A stretch of DNA of 64,000 bases from Dimorphilus gyrociliatus (GCA_904063045.1 CAJFCJ010000012.1:1984001-2048000); one strand, 5' to 3'; shown: positions 1-12,116, counted from the first letter of the stretch. The notes: a model not told the origin generated them from the sequence alone. Translations and numbers: made by a program.

Positions 1-449
1 TATTTATTGAAAATTCAGACTCTTCTAAGATAGCCGGAGTAAGAGATGTTAATTTTGAGTCTATATAAGATTTTTCAGGATCTTTTGCTGCGCATACAGT
101 TTCGCAATTTATAACTGCAAAGTTATTATGCTCAGACAGCCAATTATTTGCTTTATCAATTAACTTCCTGAAATAGAAAATAGTGCCACTACTATATATT
201 AATTTAAATACATTATCAACTTGGATAATGGCCAATTTTTACTTACGAAAATGGCTCGTATCTTGTATTTGAGAATATATCATTATCCCTGATACAAACT
301 GGTAGAAAATCCATAAAAGTAACTCTTATATTAGGTATTGAGAAAGGAATTTGATGGAGTGCAATATCATTAGCGTGTGTCCGTACAACTTCGTTGTAAC
401 TTGGAGGTGGAAAATATTCCATAGAGGAACTTCTCGGTATAGAAAACAT
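1..449 (-). CDS. Tetrarepeat/CaaX family gene A, 5' part only (cut by window edge)
   Basis: First two exons of a family copy whose remainder lies left of the window. Exon 1 (449-247) carries FPPPSYNEVV, a PPxY-type WW-ligand, followed by the first half of repeat unit 1 (VTFMDFLPVC...RYEPF). The donor GTAAGT lies at 246-241. Exon 2 starts at 167 after TTTCAG and reads into the edge with the family signature KANNWLSE...VINCETV. The intron is phase 2, as in every paralogue. An in-frame second Met at 422 (MEYFPPPSY) is an equally plausible start and looks more like the other copies. The function is unknown. Later repeats and the C-terminal CaaX box cannot be seen. Confidence 0.8.
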
Positions 450-1106
450 CTTCTATTATTCAAAGCTTTGGCTGAAATTCGAAAAAGAAGAACTAATTAA
501 CAATTATTCAGTGTTTGAATGGAATTTTAACATATCATTGCCTCTTTTATTGTAGTCATTCAATTCAATAGTATATAAGTAACAATTATTACGTGCTAAT
601 TAATTAATACTATGAGGAGAGGACATAATTTTTGGTTAACAATTATACCGATCTAGAAACAAATGCAAAGAGAAAGAAGGAGAGAAGTAAGAAGATGGAG
701 ATGGGGAATAGGGAATCCTTAAAAATTTATCATTTAAGTCTATTAAAACTTTAATTGACAATGGTTTATATATAAGCTAATAGAAAACTGATTCATACAT
801 TTTATAGGATAAAAAATCGTTCTTGAGTAATACTTACGATTGTAAAAAATAGAGAGACCTAGACTCATCAGCTTAGTAACATCACGTGATTGTTGTTTGG
901 CTCCTGTTCCATGTTCGAAAAGTTACTAGTAGTACGTAATCTCTCTATTAGCTTCTTTTTTAATAAAAATTTAATAGATATATAAATTAAACAGTTAATT
1001 TATTATTTAATTTATTCATTTGAATATAAAAGCATTTAAGTAAAGGAAGTAAACCAAAAAACAAAATGGCAAGGTTTTCGTTACTCTAATGAAAGAAAAC
1101 ACAATT
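450..1106. other. Intergenic region between family genes A and B
   Basis: AT-rich spacer with no coding signal that I can support. It holds the upstream region of gene A (minus strand). The 10-bp palindrome ATCACGTGAT lies at 881-890, about 430 bp upstream of gene A, and is a canonical CACGTG E-box. The poly-T/A composition near 955-1020 may belong to the 3' flank of gene B. Confidence 0.5.
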
Positions 1107-2836
1107 TCACAATAAACAGCACTCTTCGGCATCTTCGTAAATGCGAGGATGATTTGATAAAGGTATATAACCAGGGGGAGGTTCAGTGACAAGACCTTCA
1201 AAGAATATTCTAATACATGATATATAAGCATAGACTTCTGAATCCCCAGTGTAGCTTTGCATATCGTCGACTTTGGCTTTATATAAATAAGGTAAGGTTT
1301 CAGCATTTATAATCTTTGCCTTGGAATTATATTGAAGAAAAGGAAATATCTCTCTTCTTAATAAACTACTCATTGTCTCGAAAGTAGGTGAGCGTCCTTT
1401 TGCAGTTCTCGATTGTAATGCAGGTAGAAATGTTCTGCAGCTAATTGTAAAATCAGGTCTGGGTTCAGCATCAAAAGTACGAGTAAAGTATATTCTTATA
1501 AATCGAACATATGGCTTCAATGTATATTTAGTTCTAAAATATCCAGGATCGTAGGCTACATCTTCTCTTTTAGCTATGTTTATCATTAATGAATATTCAT
1601 ATAAATATTACAGTATACTGTAATATAAATTATTTACATACCTTTATTAAAGCTAACTTGAATGGTTTGTAAATTCAATATATTTATAAAAGAATTTGTT
1701 CTAACCCATGTTTGAATTCGAGACATTAAAGAGGTAAATGATTCATGCTTTCTGAAGTAAAAGCATGAACTATTCTGTATAACTGCTGGAATAAAGTCGG
1801 CGTTTTCTTTTCGTATGAAAAAAATAATATGATTTTTCAAATTTATTCTCTTTTAGTGAAATAAATACTCAACCAATTGGAATTCTAGGATCAGCCGATT
1901 GTCCTCTTATGTAATAGACCATCGTACATAAAGGAACGTGAAAGATTTTATCAGAATCTTCGTATTGCTTTAATCTGGTAATATTTAGAAAGTAGATAAG
2001 AATTAATGAATATTCATTAAGTTCATTTGAATATTTTTTGTAAAAGTAATATAATTTTACAAACTCTTCTGGATTTTTTTCTCTATTTAATCCAATCCTT
2101 TCAACATTATTAATACGACCTTCGACTGGACAAGCTTTATTTGTTGAATTAAATTTAATTAGTGTGTCATCATACGAATAATACGAGTATGAAGATGGCA
2201 TGGATTTATCTCTATTGGTGGGTTGAATGCAAGTATGACCAATCTGGTCGGCTTCTAGTGGCTCCCCTGGATTTTTTGATCGAAGATAGACTCTTTTAGG
2301 AAAAATAAAAGAAAAATATATCTCTTTATTAGCATTACAATACAATACGATATGATTACTTAAGCTTACCTAAGAAATTTTACTAAATTAAGATATTTAT
2401 ACTCAGTAGAAACTTCACCATTCTGTTCAGTTCTTGTTTGTGGAATCTGATAAGATTTATCTGTTTGTAATGGAAGAGATACGCCATCTTTTTGACAGCA
2501 CAAAACTTCACAATTTATAACTGCAAACGTTGCATTTTGCGCAAGCCATTCATTAGCTTCTTTAATTAGGATGCTAAAAGTAGAAAACATATATCAAGAA
2601 GCATTATTTAGAATGACAAACAACGTCAAATTTGTTTGTTTTGCATACCAAAATTTTTCATATTCGCATTTAAAGAATTTATTTTTTTCTATAAGACAAT
2701 TTGCTGTAAAATCGATAAACGTAAAGCGTAGATCTGATCCAGCTGATCTTAAAGATTGATTTGGATAGGAATTTTCTATTCCAGCTCCTTCGGCACGAAT
2801 AACTTCTTCGTAGCTTGGTGGTGGTGCATCAACCAT
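1107..2836 (-). CDS. Tetrarepeat/CaaX family gene B (complete, about 450 aa)
   Basis: Six exons: 2836-2649, 2573-2370, 2292-2065, 1974-1874, 1806-1642, 1573-1107 (1353 nt, 450 aa). The N-terminus MVDAPPPSYEEV has a PPxY motif. Four tandem units follow, each with the skeleton FxP...Y/FexF...NxW(L/V)...VxNxE(T)...(L/I)RxYY/F. The protein ends ...EECCLL, a CaaX box (CCLL) whose final Leu predicts geranylgeranylation. The expected product is a cytosolic protein anchored to membrane through its C-terminus, able to bind WW-domain proteins through its N-terminus. Intron 3 happens to stay in frame, so a naive ORF call reads straight through it. Donor GTTTGT at 2064 is the choice that keeps phase 2. 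Intron 5 contains a perfect 22-bp palindrome (1605-1626). No known domain family recognised. Confidence 0.85.
1605..1626. repeat. Perfect 22-bp palindrome in intron 5 of gene B
   Basis: The sequence from ATATTACAGTA to TACTGTAATAT is its own reverse complement over all 22 bases. It centres on the CAGTATACTG core and could form a cruciform or RNA hairpin. The same TACAGTA/TACTGTA core recurs in (TA)n tracts across the window. Confidence 0.85.
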
Positions 2837-4610
2837 TCTGTTCTACTTTTGCTTCTTCCTCTTCCTCTTCTTTTTCTTCTATTTTTTCCTCTCTTCTATA
2901 TTCCTCCTTTGTTTTATATGTATCTGATTTTCGAATAATTCATTAATTTGCAATCTATCCAATTGATTTACAATGGGTTCGATTACAATTTATATGTATT
3001 CCTATTGAAAATATTATAAATAAGGTGACAGATGCCCTAAAATCAAATTTATCAATAAGCTATCATCCTGATTCTTTGTTTTAATATCTATATAGAGAGA
3101 GTTATTTATTTAGAAAATCGCAATGTATAAGACTCGGTTGTACAACACTTACCAGCCTATCTAGGAATTGATTCAATTTCATTTGGTCACGTGACACTCT
3201 GGCTACAGGCTCCAGATTTTTTCAATTCTTTTCTCTTTCTCATAGATAAAATACTACTTTTTGTTTAGTTAATATATTTTTTGCAAAGAAGTGAACAACA
3301 AGCGAATCAAGTTTATTTATTAAAATAACTAAAATGTTATTAACATTAAGTGTATAGAAAGTGTACACAATTTTTAAGGTATTGCGCAATATTATCCAAA
3401 ACAATAACAAAAACAAAACAGATAATTTACATTCTCAGATAACGATATGGAATAGTAAAAACTTTTGTTTAGATAAAGTAAAATTATTGAGGAAAACATG
3501 GAAGAGAAAAGGTTGAAGGATATTGTTTCTTTTCTAGATTCGTAGGACTTTTCTCTCTCTCTATATATACATGTATATATATATACAGTATACAGTATAT
3601 ATATATATATATCTTAGTAATTTTCAATACACACATATATATGTATTGTATGGAAATAGAATACTTCTCTTAGCTCATATTCATCAAAGTAAATTTAATT
3701 CTCTTTTACAATTACTGGTACAAAACGTTTTAATTGTTAAAACAAATTGTAAGTTCCTTCAATAGACCTATTAATAGCTACGTTTAACTGGAAATGGTTA
3801 AAAAGTCTTCTATTTTAAAACGGTTACAGAAGAATTGATAAATATCTTTATTATTATAATAAGCAGATACTGCAAGGATTTCTGCAGTATATTGTCCATT
3901 ATATGAATAAATATTATATGTAATCTCTGTAATATATAGGTGAAACTTAAAGGAAGTTCAAACTATTGAGTTTTATTACGCCAATTCAATAATAAAAGGA
4001 ATAAAAAGAAATCTAATTTAGATTAATGACTAAAAGTTTGTCAAGTATCAACATCCATCTTATGAACTTGAATAGCTGGGTACTTTGAATTTTTGATTTT
4101 TAATAAAACTTTAGTGTTAAGTACGTTTAGATTGAAAATCAATAAGTAAATATTGGGAGAAACTCAAATAAATATTTGAGGATAATATTGATTACTCAGC
4201 CAATCGTACAAACTTTTAAAATATCCAATTCTTAGATGTATAAGTCATTTTTTCCCCCTATTTAAACTCTGATTCATATTGCTTTTCTGCTGTTGTCATA
4301 GAGAAGAGAGAGAGAGAGAGAGATAGAGGTATAAACTCTTTCAAGCATTTTAATAAATATTACTTTATCGACGAGATAATACTGTGAAAAAAGAATAGCT
4401 TAATTATAAACAGGCCTAGGAATTAATTAATATTAAAAAGGAATAATTAATTAACGTAATAGAAAAAATTGTTTATTGAATGACATTAACAGTGATTAGA
4501 GTAGAAAGAAAAGGAATATATTAATAAGTTAAATATTTAAACAATGTTATGACAGTTTTCTTTTTCAGTCATAGGCGACAATAGATGTTAGATATAACCG
4601 AGTAGAGAAT
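2837..4610. other. Intergenic region upstream of gene B
   Basis: No gene seen. It contains a CLEAR-like palindrome GTCACGTGAC at 3186-3195 (about 350 bp upstream of the gene B start), a (TA)n tract with two TACAGTA cores around 3566-3612, and a GA-rich microsatellite at 4304-4326. Coding traces on the minus strand near 3650-3700 are too weak to call. Confidence 0.5.
4304..4326. repeat. GA dinucleotide microsatellite
   Basis: A run of GA repeats (gagaagagagagagag...) lies in the spacer between gene B and the decayed family fragment. A simple-sequence tract with no inferred function. Confidence 0.8.
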
Positions 4611-4617
4611 CTTCTAT

Positions 4618-4790
4618 TGTTCCGTTAAAGTATACCCCTTAAACACAATACTAAACAGTAATCATATAGGAGAACTCCAACTTTAGGGAACAACTTCAAA
4701 ATTGATGACTTCCGCTTTAGAATTATAGCATAGAAAGAGTATTATTTACCTTTTGAAGGAATACATCCGATGTTTCGTATCCATCATAAT
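4618..4790 (-). pseudogene. Decayed exon-6 fragment of a tetrarepeat/CaaX family member
   Basis: Read on the minus strand, this stretch resembles the last exon of gene C, broken by frameshifts and stops. About 4790-4750 gives DGYETSDVF (compare DEYETFDLL in gene C). About 4737-4695 gives YNSKAEVINFEVVP (compare YNSNAKVINFEIIP). About 4650-4620 gives VYFNGTIEDS (compare IYFHGTIQEP). These pieces are collinear and in the right order, which chance would not produce. No CaaX end or earlier exons were recognised. It is most likely the relic of a further family copy between B and C. Confidence 0.75.
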
Positions 4791-4799
4791 AGTTTCTAC

Positions 4800-5710
4800 T
4801 TTCCTATATAATAACAGGATTAGAAGTCACATATATTAAATCTATCTATCTTCTAATACGAATACTACTAGATTTTTGTAAGATTATTTAAATATAATAA
4901 ATGTCTATGTGGCAAGCCAAAGTCTTAATCTATTCATAATTGATAGTAAATTTTCATATTCATTGCATACATTTAAACCATTTCCTTTTAATATATAGAG
5001 AATAAATTATTCAATATACTTAAATAAAACTTGAATTTATTCATATAAAAGATAAAAAACCTATTCTTTTACCTATTGGACAATCGTGTAGGAAAGAGAG
5101 TCGAGTATGCATACATTCAATACAAGAATCAATTGATTCGTAGAATTCTGTTCTTTAAAAAGAATAAGAAAACAGATTAATAAATAAAATATGAATAAAT
5201 TAATACAGCTTTACTACATTTCGGAATCTGTGAGAGTTAATTGTCCATTCAATTCAATAGTTTAAATATTCAATATTTTTCCAGATATTTGATATGCTTG
5301 GAAATATTTATTTAATGGCTATAGTGTATTTTTTTGAGTGAAAATATCCTATCTTCTTTCTTTGATTATCCTTAGGAGAATATCGAAAAATCCTTTGCAA
5401 TTGGCTTGTTGAGAGTCTTTTACCTGTTTTCTTTTGATGTATAATCTTTGTTTATAGACAGTATATATGTATTTATTTTTACTAAGGAAGACCTTGATAT
5501 CAACTATTTACCTTAAAGATTTAATTATATTAGGTGAGAAATTATCTTCTGAACCGTCATTCGGTTCTACTTCGCCTTTTAAGGTACAGGGCTAGATTCC
5601 TTCATCAAACAAAACTAAAAAGCTAATTAATTACATAGATATATGTATTTAAATAGTGTATTTGAAAAATTTGTAAAAAATCCCAGTAACAAAATAATAA
5701 CATACTCTTT
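4800..5710. other. Intergenic region between family relic and gene C
   Basis: AT-rich spacer. No gene, RNA or strong repeat recognised. Other exons of the decayed family copy might be present but are too degraded to identify by eye. Confidence 0.4.
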
Positions 5711-7327
5711 TTACAGTATATTACAGTTTTTAGATGTCTCCACCTCCTTTGGATGCTGTACATTTCCTAAAACAATTGCTGGCGGTTCTTGAATAGTTCC
5801 ATGAAAATATATTCTAACACTTGAAATTAATGTAACATATTTAGTTGGAGGAAAAATTGGTATTATTTCGAAATTGATCACTTTTGCATTAGAATTATAG
5901 TTGATAAATGGTAATATTTCCCTTTTATACAATAAATCAAAAGTTTCATATTCATCCGAGTTTGTTGGTTTATTGACAGTAATAGCTGGAGTAAAATTTC
6001 TCCATGTCAAATTAATAGGCTTATAAGTACAAGAACCAGGTTCACTTGCGTAGAATACACGAATTATTCGAAAATGTGGAGTTAGAGCGTACTTTGATTT
6101 TATATATTCACACTTTTGAGATGCACCAGTTTTTAATGCTAAATCATGATTATAAGAAATGAATATGAACAGTTGAAAACCTATTTAAAACGGTTTTTAC
6201 CTCCTCTATCGTCTACATTAATAGTTTGTATGTTTGTAATTCTTATTCCGGTTTGAGATTTTACCCAATTTCTAACTTTTACCAATACTACTTCATCAGT
6301 TTCGTAGTCATTTGAAGAGCAGCATCCTCCCACTTTAGTAATAGACGGGATAAAATCTTTACATCCTAGAGAGAAAGAATACTATTAAAATGAATGTTAA
6401 ACACTATGTAGGAAGTAAAAACCAACCGATACTTTCCCGGGAAGATTGTCCCTGTTGTAGAAAGTAGACACGTAGAATGGATAGTTTATGTTCAGTACTA
6501 CTATTATCTTCTTGAAATCCTGTTCTATAGAGATGTTAAATTAATTTTGAAGGAGGTTATCCTTAATTAATACAACCTATCTTCATTATAATGGTGTCCA
6601 TCTCTTGGAATACTTATATTCTCCATATTAAGAATTTTTCCAGGAAAAAAGCTGTCTTTTAAAGATTCGTTAAAGTTTTGCATTGTTTTATTAAAACTTT
6701 CAAATTTTGGTTCAGTACAGCAGCCGCTGGTTATCATTTCAGGTATAGCATTGATATATGATATATGATTTGAGTCCATAGGCTCATTATTCGTTTTAAA
6801 TCGAACGTATAATCTATTCATTTTATATGAATAAATTAAATAAATTATTAGACATGTTTAGTTTTGAATACCTCAAACAATAAACAATATCTAGATCGTA
6901 TTTTACGTAACCACTATGAGAAATTTCATTAACGTTGAATTTGGTTGATTGAGAATTTACAGCCGTTCCAATATCAACCTTTGAATCTCTAGTTACTCCA
7001 AAAGTTTCGCATTGATCTACAGCATAGTGATCATTTTCTGTTAGCCATTGATTTGCCTTTTTCACAAGTTCTCTGATAATTGAAAGAAAACAAACAATTT
7101 TACCTTTAAACAATGAATACACCACATATATATACTGTATATATATATGCTTATAGGTCAGATTAATACCGGAAATCCTCGAATTTTGGTGATGAAAAAA
7201 TTTTACTACTTTGTGTACAAATAGGTACAAAATCAATATAAAACCTATCCATAGCAATGTTAAATTCTTCACGATTGAAACTAATCCTCGCTGTACTATC
7301 CTTAAATAATAAGCCAGAAGTAGTCAT
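5711..7327 (-). CDS. Tetrarepeat/CaaX family gene C (complete, about 428 aa)
   Basis: Exons 7327-7170, 7072-6872, 6813-6577, 6524-6427, 6365-6201, 6138-5711 (1287 nt, 428 aa). The start at 7327 (MTTSGLLFKDS) is the first in-frame ATG. A second Met (AMDRFYIDFVP) lies at 7252. Unlike genes A, B, G and H there is no N-terminal PPxY. Unit 1 begins FYIDFVPICT and continues in exon 2 with KKANQWLTE...VDQCET. Unit 4 ends VRIYFHGTIQEPP. The C-terminus is ...NCNIL, a CaaX box (CNIL, Leu-terminated, predicted geranylgeranylation). Same five-intron layout as its paralogues. Function unknown; a membrane-tethered adaptor lacking the WW ligand is one possibility. Confidence 0.83.
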
Positions 7328-8158
7328 CGCCTGATAATCTTTTGATATTAACGTTAATACAGAGAGGTGTTTTGCGTTTTCAAGCGGTTTGTTAGGAAAT
7401 AAATGAGAGAAGGGGGAAGGGCTGTTGTGCGAAGGATTTATTTAATTATAACAAAGAGAAAATATGGCCAAAGATTTGACATGAATTGTCAAGCTCTATA
7501 CCACGTATTGTACACAATTTACTGATTAAAAGGAAGGTTTAATGCTTTTTTCTAAATTATTAATACTATATACAGAGAGATATTGTGGCTTTTCAATAAC
7601 ATTTTTAAATAAGTGCCGTTAATCTCAATAGAAAAATCACTTTTACTAAATTGTCAATTAACACATTACAAACAGTAATGGTCTAATAGAGAGGGTAAAA
7701 TAATAGTCTTTCTCTTATATTCACTATCAAGGCTCTTCATAGGGGTAAGATTTATGAATATATCAAATAAGATATTTTGCAGAAAGCGTCCTTGTAAAAC
7801 TCTTTAAAAAAATATTATTTCCACTGACCTTGTGAATATTCATGTTATTCAATATGACTTTTTGGGGAAATTATACGTCATCTATTTTCGTTTGTCATTT
7901 TTTCTCTGAAAATTCCAATTAGGCATAAATTGATATAAGTTTCTTATTTAAAGATTTATGGTTCTATGAATTCTTATAAAAGTAATAGTATAAACATTTT
8001 GTCATGATAAAGAGAGTATCATTTGTTACTACGCTGTTCATATCTTTTAAACCTTAGATTTTATGTCTGCTTATGATAGTAAAATATCCTTAAACATTCT
8101 TTATTAATCCACATATTTTATTCTCTTATTCTGAATATAAACTGTTCTTAAGGAATTA
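7328..8158. other. Divergent intergenic spacer between gene C and pseudogene D
   Basis: About 830 bp between two oppositely oriented family copies. AT-rich, with no coding signal or recognised regulatory palindrome. Confidence 0.45.
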
Positions 8159-9634
8159 ATGGATTCACCACCATCGTATATTGAAGCTATTTCCGCTTAT
8201 TTTAAGTGTAGATTCGTTGATTTCGCACCTATATGCATAAAAGGTAAAGATCTATTTTCGCCACCAAAATATGAACCATTTAGGTTTGTAACTTTTTAAC
8301 TGTTTATAAATAGTTTTTAAAATTGCCCTTTATCGTAAATTATAGCTAATTAATAGGAAAAGCTAATCAATGGTTAAGTGAACTTCTTCGTTGAAGGATG
8401 TGAAACTATTGTAGTAAAACGAAAACCAAAAGAGAATTGCTACAGTTGTCATTATTAAACGTTTAAGATAGTTTTGATTAAATTATTTTTCGATTAAAAA
8501 CGAGTTAAGAATCAGACGAACCACATCAAATTGGATATTTAAGCATAATACCACAGCTTATCTCTTCTAAAGGACTGTTTAGTATTGCAAAATACGATAG
8601 TTATGATAAAGCTCTAAATGATTTTCACAACATAATCCTGAATAAAAATCCAACACCTGGAAAGATTCTTAATATTGAAGTTGTTGCTATAAATAAAAGT
8701 ACCAATGATGTAGAAGACGCTGATGGGTAGATTAAATTCAACTAGTTTATAATAATATAGTTTAAATATAAATTGCACTTAACAGAAGCCTTCTTGCAGA
8801 AGATGCTAAGCCTAACGGATTTGTATCAACAATTTTTAGACTGTTTTATTTAAATGGACCTCGTTTATATGAGAAAATTGGTCTTTTCAATCAATTTCGT
8901 CCTTTTATTATTCTAGTAAACAAAGCGTTATCCCATTTACTTAGGATCGGCAGATTTTCGTCCTGCAGTCATTACTCGGGGTGGAATTTTTTCGAAGCAT
9001 AAATTTTAAACATTATCCGACACAATACGAAAACCAAATGGATGGATTTCTTCTCAGAGAACACTTCGAGTAACCAATTTACAAACACTCAATATTGATT
9101 ATAGTAAAGGTTATAAACAAACCATAATATTTTAAAATTTATATATTTATTTATTCTTCAATCATCTATACAGCATTGAAGTCAAACATCACCGATAGAA
9201 TTGATTATACGCTATCTAAACATTCTTTAGGATATTTTTTCAATGTTATTAGGGTATTCTATGTTACTGGACAAGATAGTCGAGTTGATTATCCCATTAA
9301 TGTATCGTGTAGAGTGTTTCTGCCTGCGGTATTGGTTACAAAACTGCTTAATCGTCATGTTTTTGAAACATATGATGAATTGTATTCAAGAGAAATCTTG
9401 CCATTCATAACATATAATTCACATGCTAAAGTTATTAATTATGAAATTGTTCCTGCATATCCACAAGACGATCCACAAATTATGTCTCATACGAGAATAG
9501 ACAAAGGCGCAGTTCTGATAGTTGCAAGCGTGAGAGTGTATTTTAATGAAAATATAAGAGAACCGCCTATCGGCGTTATCCAACCTAAACCAATTCCTAT
9601 TCGCGAAGATGCTGGCCGTTACTCTATGTCCTAG
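8159..9634 (+). pseudogene. Tetrarepeat/CaaX family pseudogene D
   Basis: All six family exons are traceable, but the reading frame is broken. Exon 1 (8159-8283) is intact and starts MDSPPSYIEA (PPxY present). Exon 2 (from about 8346) has TAA where paralogues have GAA right after the splice, then an 8-bp deletion and a second shift. Its donor reads AGATAGTT instead of AGGT. The exon 3 acceptor is unclear. Exon 4 (SLLAEDAK...LYEKIG) is intact. Exon 5 has TAA for the Glu codon after SKHKF. Exon 6 (about 9175-9634) is fully open and ends GRYSMS: the prenylated Cys codon TGC has become TAC and the last residue is Ser, so the CaaX box is destroyed. Compared mainly with gene G. Probably untranslated as a whole; a short transcript from the last exon cannot be excluded. 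Confidence 0.88.
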
Positions 9635-10403
9635 ATATTCCAGTTTGTGCAAGGCCTATAGAACTTAAGAAACAAGCTTTTCTATTTGATTAAAGGGGTA
9701 TGCAGGAAAGAGATTGTTGAAAGTATTAATTAAGGAAATAGTTGTATCGAAATAAGGCTGAAGAAATGTTCAGAGATATCCTAGAGCACGATGAGGCCTT
9801 AATGTGACGCTTTAAGGAGAGAAATCAGAATCAAAGAAGAGATTTATAATTTTTTAGTAGAGATTTCTTACTTCAATCTCTTCCCTTTGTTTAAATGTTA
9901 CAGATTAATAGAAAAACTGTAAATTAGCATTAAGCGACTGTTCTTTTGTATTATTCTTTTTTGTAAACTACTATCTTGTAACTGTCTTTTACGTTATCTG
10001 TCATAATTTATGACATTTACACTTAAGTTAATATTAAGATAAAATATCCTTTATCTCCTTTGATCTATTACAATTGATCAATAAGCGTTAATCTTATTTT
10101 TGATGTTTCTTCAAAAAGACAATAGAAGAGTCAAGTACTCTTATTGCAGACTCTCATAGTCTAAATGTAATATGTTCACTTCTCCACCAACTATATCATA
10201 CCATAGGTTTTTCCTATTATTTCTTATTCAGAATTTTCTCTAAATGTTATTTAATAGGACTAATAATAGAGATAAGTTAGCTTTATAGTTGCAAACAAAT
10301 AGAGCAGAAGATGCATTTAATTAAATCATATTGTATTAATTGAATACATTCATAAAGAGTTTACAAACAAAATGAAGATGAAAAGAAAAGGATAAAGAAT
10401 TAA
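9635..10403. other. Intergenic spacer between pseudogene D and gene E
   Basis: Convergent 3' flanks of D (+) and E (-). No feature supported beyond AT-rich sequence. Confidence 0.4.
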
Positions 10404-12116
10404 TTATGTAATTACGCATGTTTTAGATACTGTAGATTTTGGTAATGCTGGCTTAGGGGATGGTGACGTTGTTGGCAGAGTTTGTAATGGAGTTGATGGT
10501 GGTGGAGCTTGTGATGGGGTAGTTGATAGCGGTGGAGGTGATGGTGAGGGAGTTGGTGGTAGGGGAGTTGGTGGTAGGGGAGTTGGTATTTCATAATAGC
10601 CAATTGGAGGTTCTTGAATTCGACCGTCAAAATATATTCTAACGTATTTCACTAATGTTAAACTTTTCCTATTTTTAGAAGACATGGTTTCACCATCTTC
10701 AGAAGAAGATATGTAGATTGGTACCATTTCTATATTTATTATACCAACGGCCAAATTATAGCGAATAAATGGTAAAATTTCTCTGTTATACAACGTTTCA
10801 AAACGTTCGTATTCATCCATATCCAATGATTTTTTTACACAGCAAGGTATGAACACTCTATAAGTCAGAGATATTGGCGTTTCAAGAGGCGTCGTTAGAG
10901 TAGTATAATAGACTCTAATTACTTGAACATAAAAAAGTGTACAATATTTTGATTGGATATTTTGCGTATTATCATTTATATCAGTACTTCCAACTGCCGA
11001 TTATTTTAAAGAGATTGTTAATATATTTCTGAATTTATAATATATATTTGATAAACTATTACCTTTATCATATTCAACGAAAAGCGTTTGTACGTTTATC
11101 ACACGTATATTCAATTGCGAACTAACCCATTTCGATACTTTTTCCATAGTTTGTGAAAAGTTCTCGTAAATGTGATTTCCAAATAAAAAATCATTTTTAA
11201 TTCGTTTCGGTACAAAATCTTTACATCCTGAAATATTTATCTATATAAATATCTTTAAACAGTTTTATCTTTTCACTCTCTTACCAATTTGCTCTTTTGG
11301 ACATTCAACATTTTCGTAAAATATCCTTATAAAGCTATTCTTTGGACGAAATTTACTTTTTTCACTTTCCTCAAATGCTACGCTATTGAAAATTGAAAGA
11401 AATAACAAAGAATTTCTATTAGATTATAAACGCTCAAAAATATTAATATATATATTTACCCATCATAGTTTGTATCGATAGTATCTATGTAGGCAACTTG
11501 GGTTTCCATATTTAGAATTTTTCCTGGAATCAGTTCACTTTTCGAAGTTGTATTAAATCGTTTTATAGCTTCAGTTATATTCTCCGGTGTTTTGTTCGAC
11601 CATAATAAAGATAGCTTTAACTTTGGAACTAAGTTATAATATCCTATTTGACTTGGTATTTCCGATTCATTTTCATCCTTGAATCGATAGTAGATGCGTA
11701 AACAATTAACTATTTTACAGGTTGGATACTTCTTTTTATCTTCGTCACCTTGAACGAGAAGTTTACAGTAGTCTGGATTAACTGTTGTTCCAATATTGTA
11801 TGATGCATTTGGCAGAGTTGCTCCAATACTTTCGCAACCCGTTACCCTATACATGTTTTCAGTACGTAACCATGCGTTAGCATCATCTACCAAATCACTA
11901 AAAAAACAAAAGTATATTGCTTGAAAAACAATGAAACGATTGTTAATTTTAATATTAAAACCTAAGTGATTGGTATATAGTTGCGGAGAAATCATTTGAG
12001 TCTTTTATACATTTAGGAATGAAATCCTTATATAAACATCTGAATATGTTTACTACAGCAGATCTTGCCATCATATCGACAAGGATTTCTGCATTGTCTC
12101 CAGGCATGTCAGACAT
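10404..12116 (-). CDS. Tetrarepeat/CaaX family gene E (about 481 aa; intron loss and proline-rich insert)
   Basis: Exons 12116-11962, 11897-11460, 11382-11285, 11227-11063, 10993-10404 (1446 nt, 481 aa). The start MSDMPGDNAE lacks PPxY. Exons 2 and 3 of the other family members are fused: KIVNCLR runs straight into IYYRFK exactly where the others have an intron, so one intron was cleanly lost. Unit 4 is followed by a roughly 60-residue Pro/Thr/Ser-rich insert (PTPLPPTPLPPTPSPSPPP and similar) before the C-terminal SKTCVIT. CVIT is a CaaX box, with Thr-type specificity less certain than Leu or Met. The insert is encoded by a short tandem repeat. It could act as a spacer or SH3/WW ligand. Five exons instead of six make this the most derived copy. 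Confidence 0.85.
10466..10590. repeat. Proline-codon minisatellite inside gene E
   Basis: On the plus strand the repeat reads as GGTGGTAGGGGAGTT-like 15-mers, tandem at about 10554-10585, grading into degenerate G-rich repeats to about 10466. On the coding strand it encodes PTPLP/PSPPP-type sequence. Slippage here probably created the insert absent from other family members. Confidence 0.75.

Noticed and set aside
2756-2938. Short plus-strand hydrophobic frame antisense to gene B exon 1
   Set aside because: Overlaps the PPxY exon in antisense and continues into a pyrimidine-rich tract; no start context or homology.
2950-3010. tRNA T-arm-like GGTTCGATT
   Set aside because: No matching T-stem, acceptor stem or D-arm around it.
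5070-5100. Weak resemblance to family exon 4/5 junction (ACCTATTGGACAATC)
   Set aside because: Too short and degenerate to separate from chance in AT-rich sequence.
9419-9652. Minus-strand open frame over exon 6 of pseudogene D
   Set aside because: Antisense shadow of a clear family exon; no motif or codon support.
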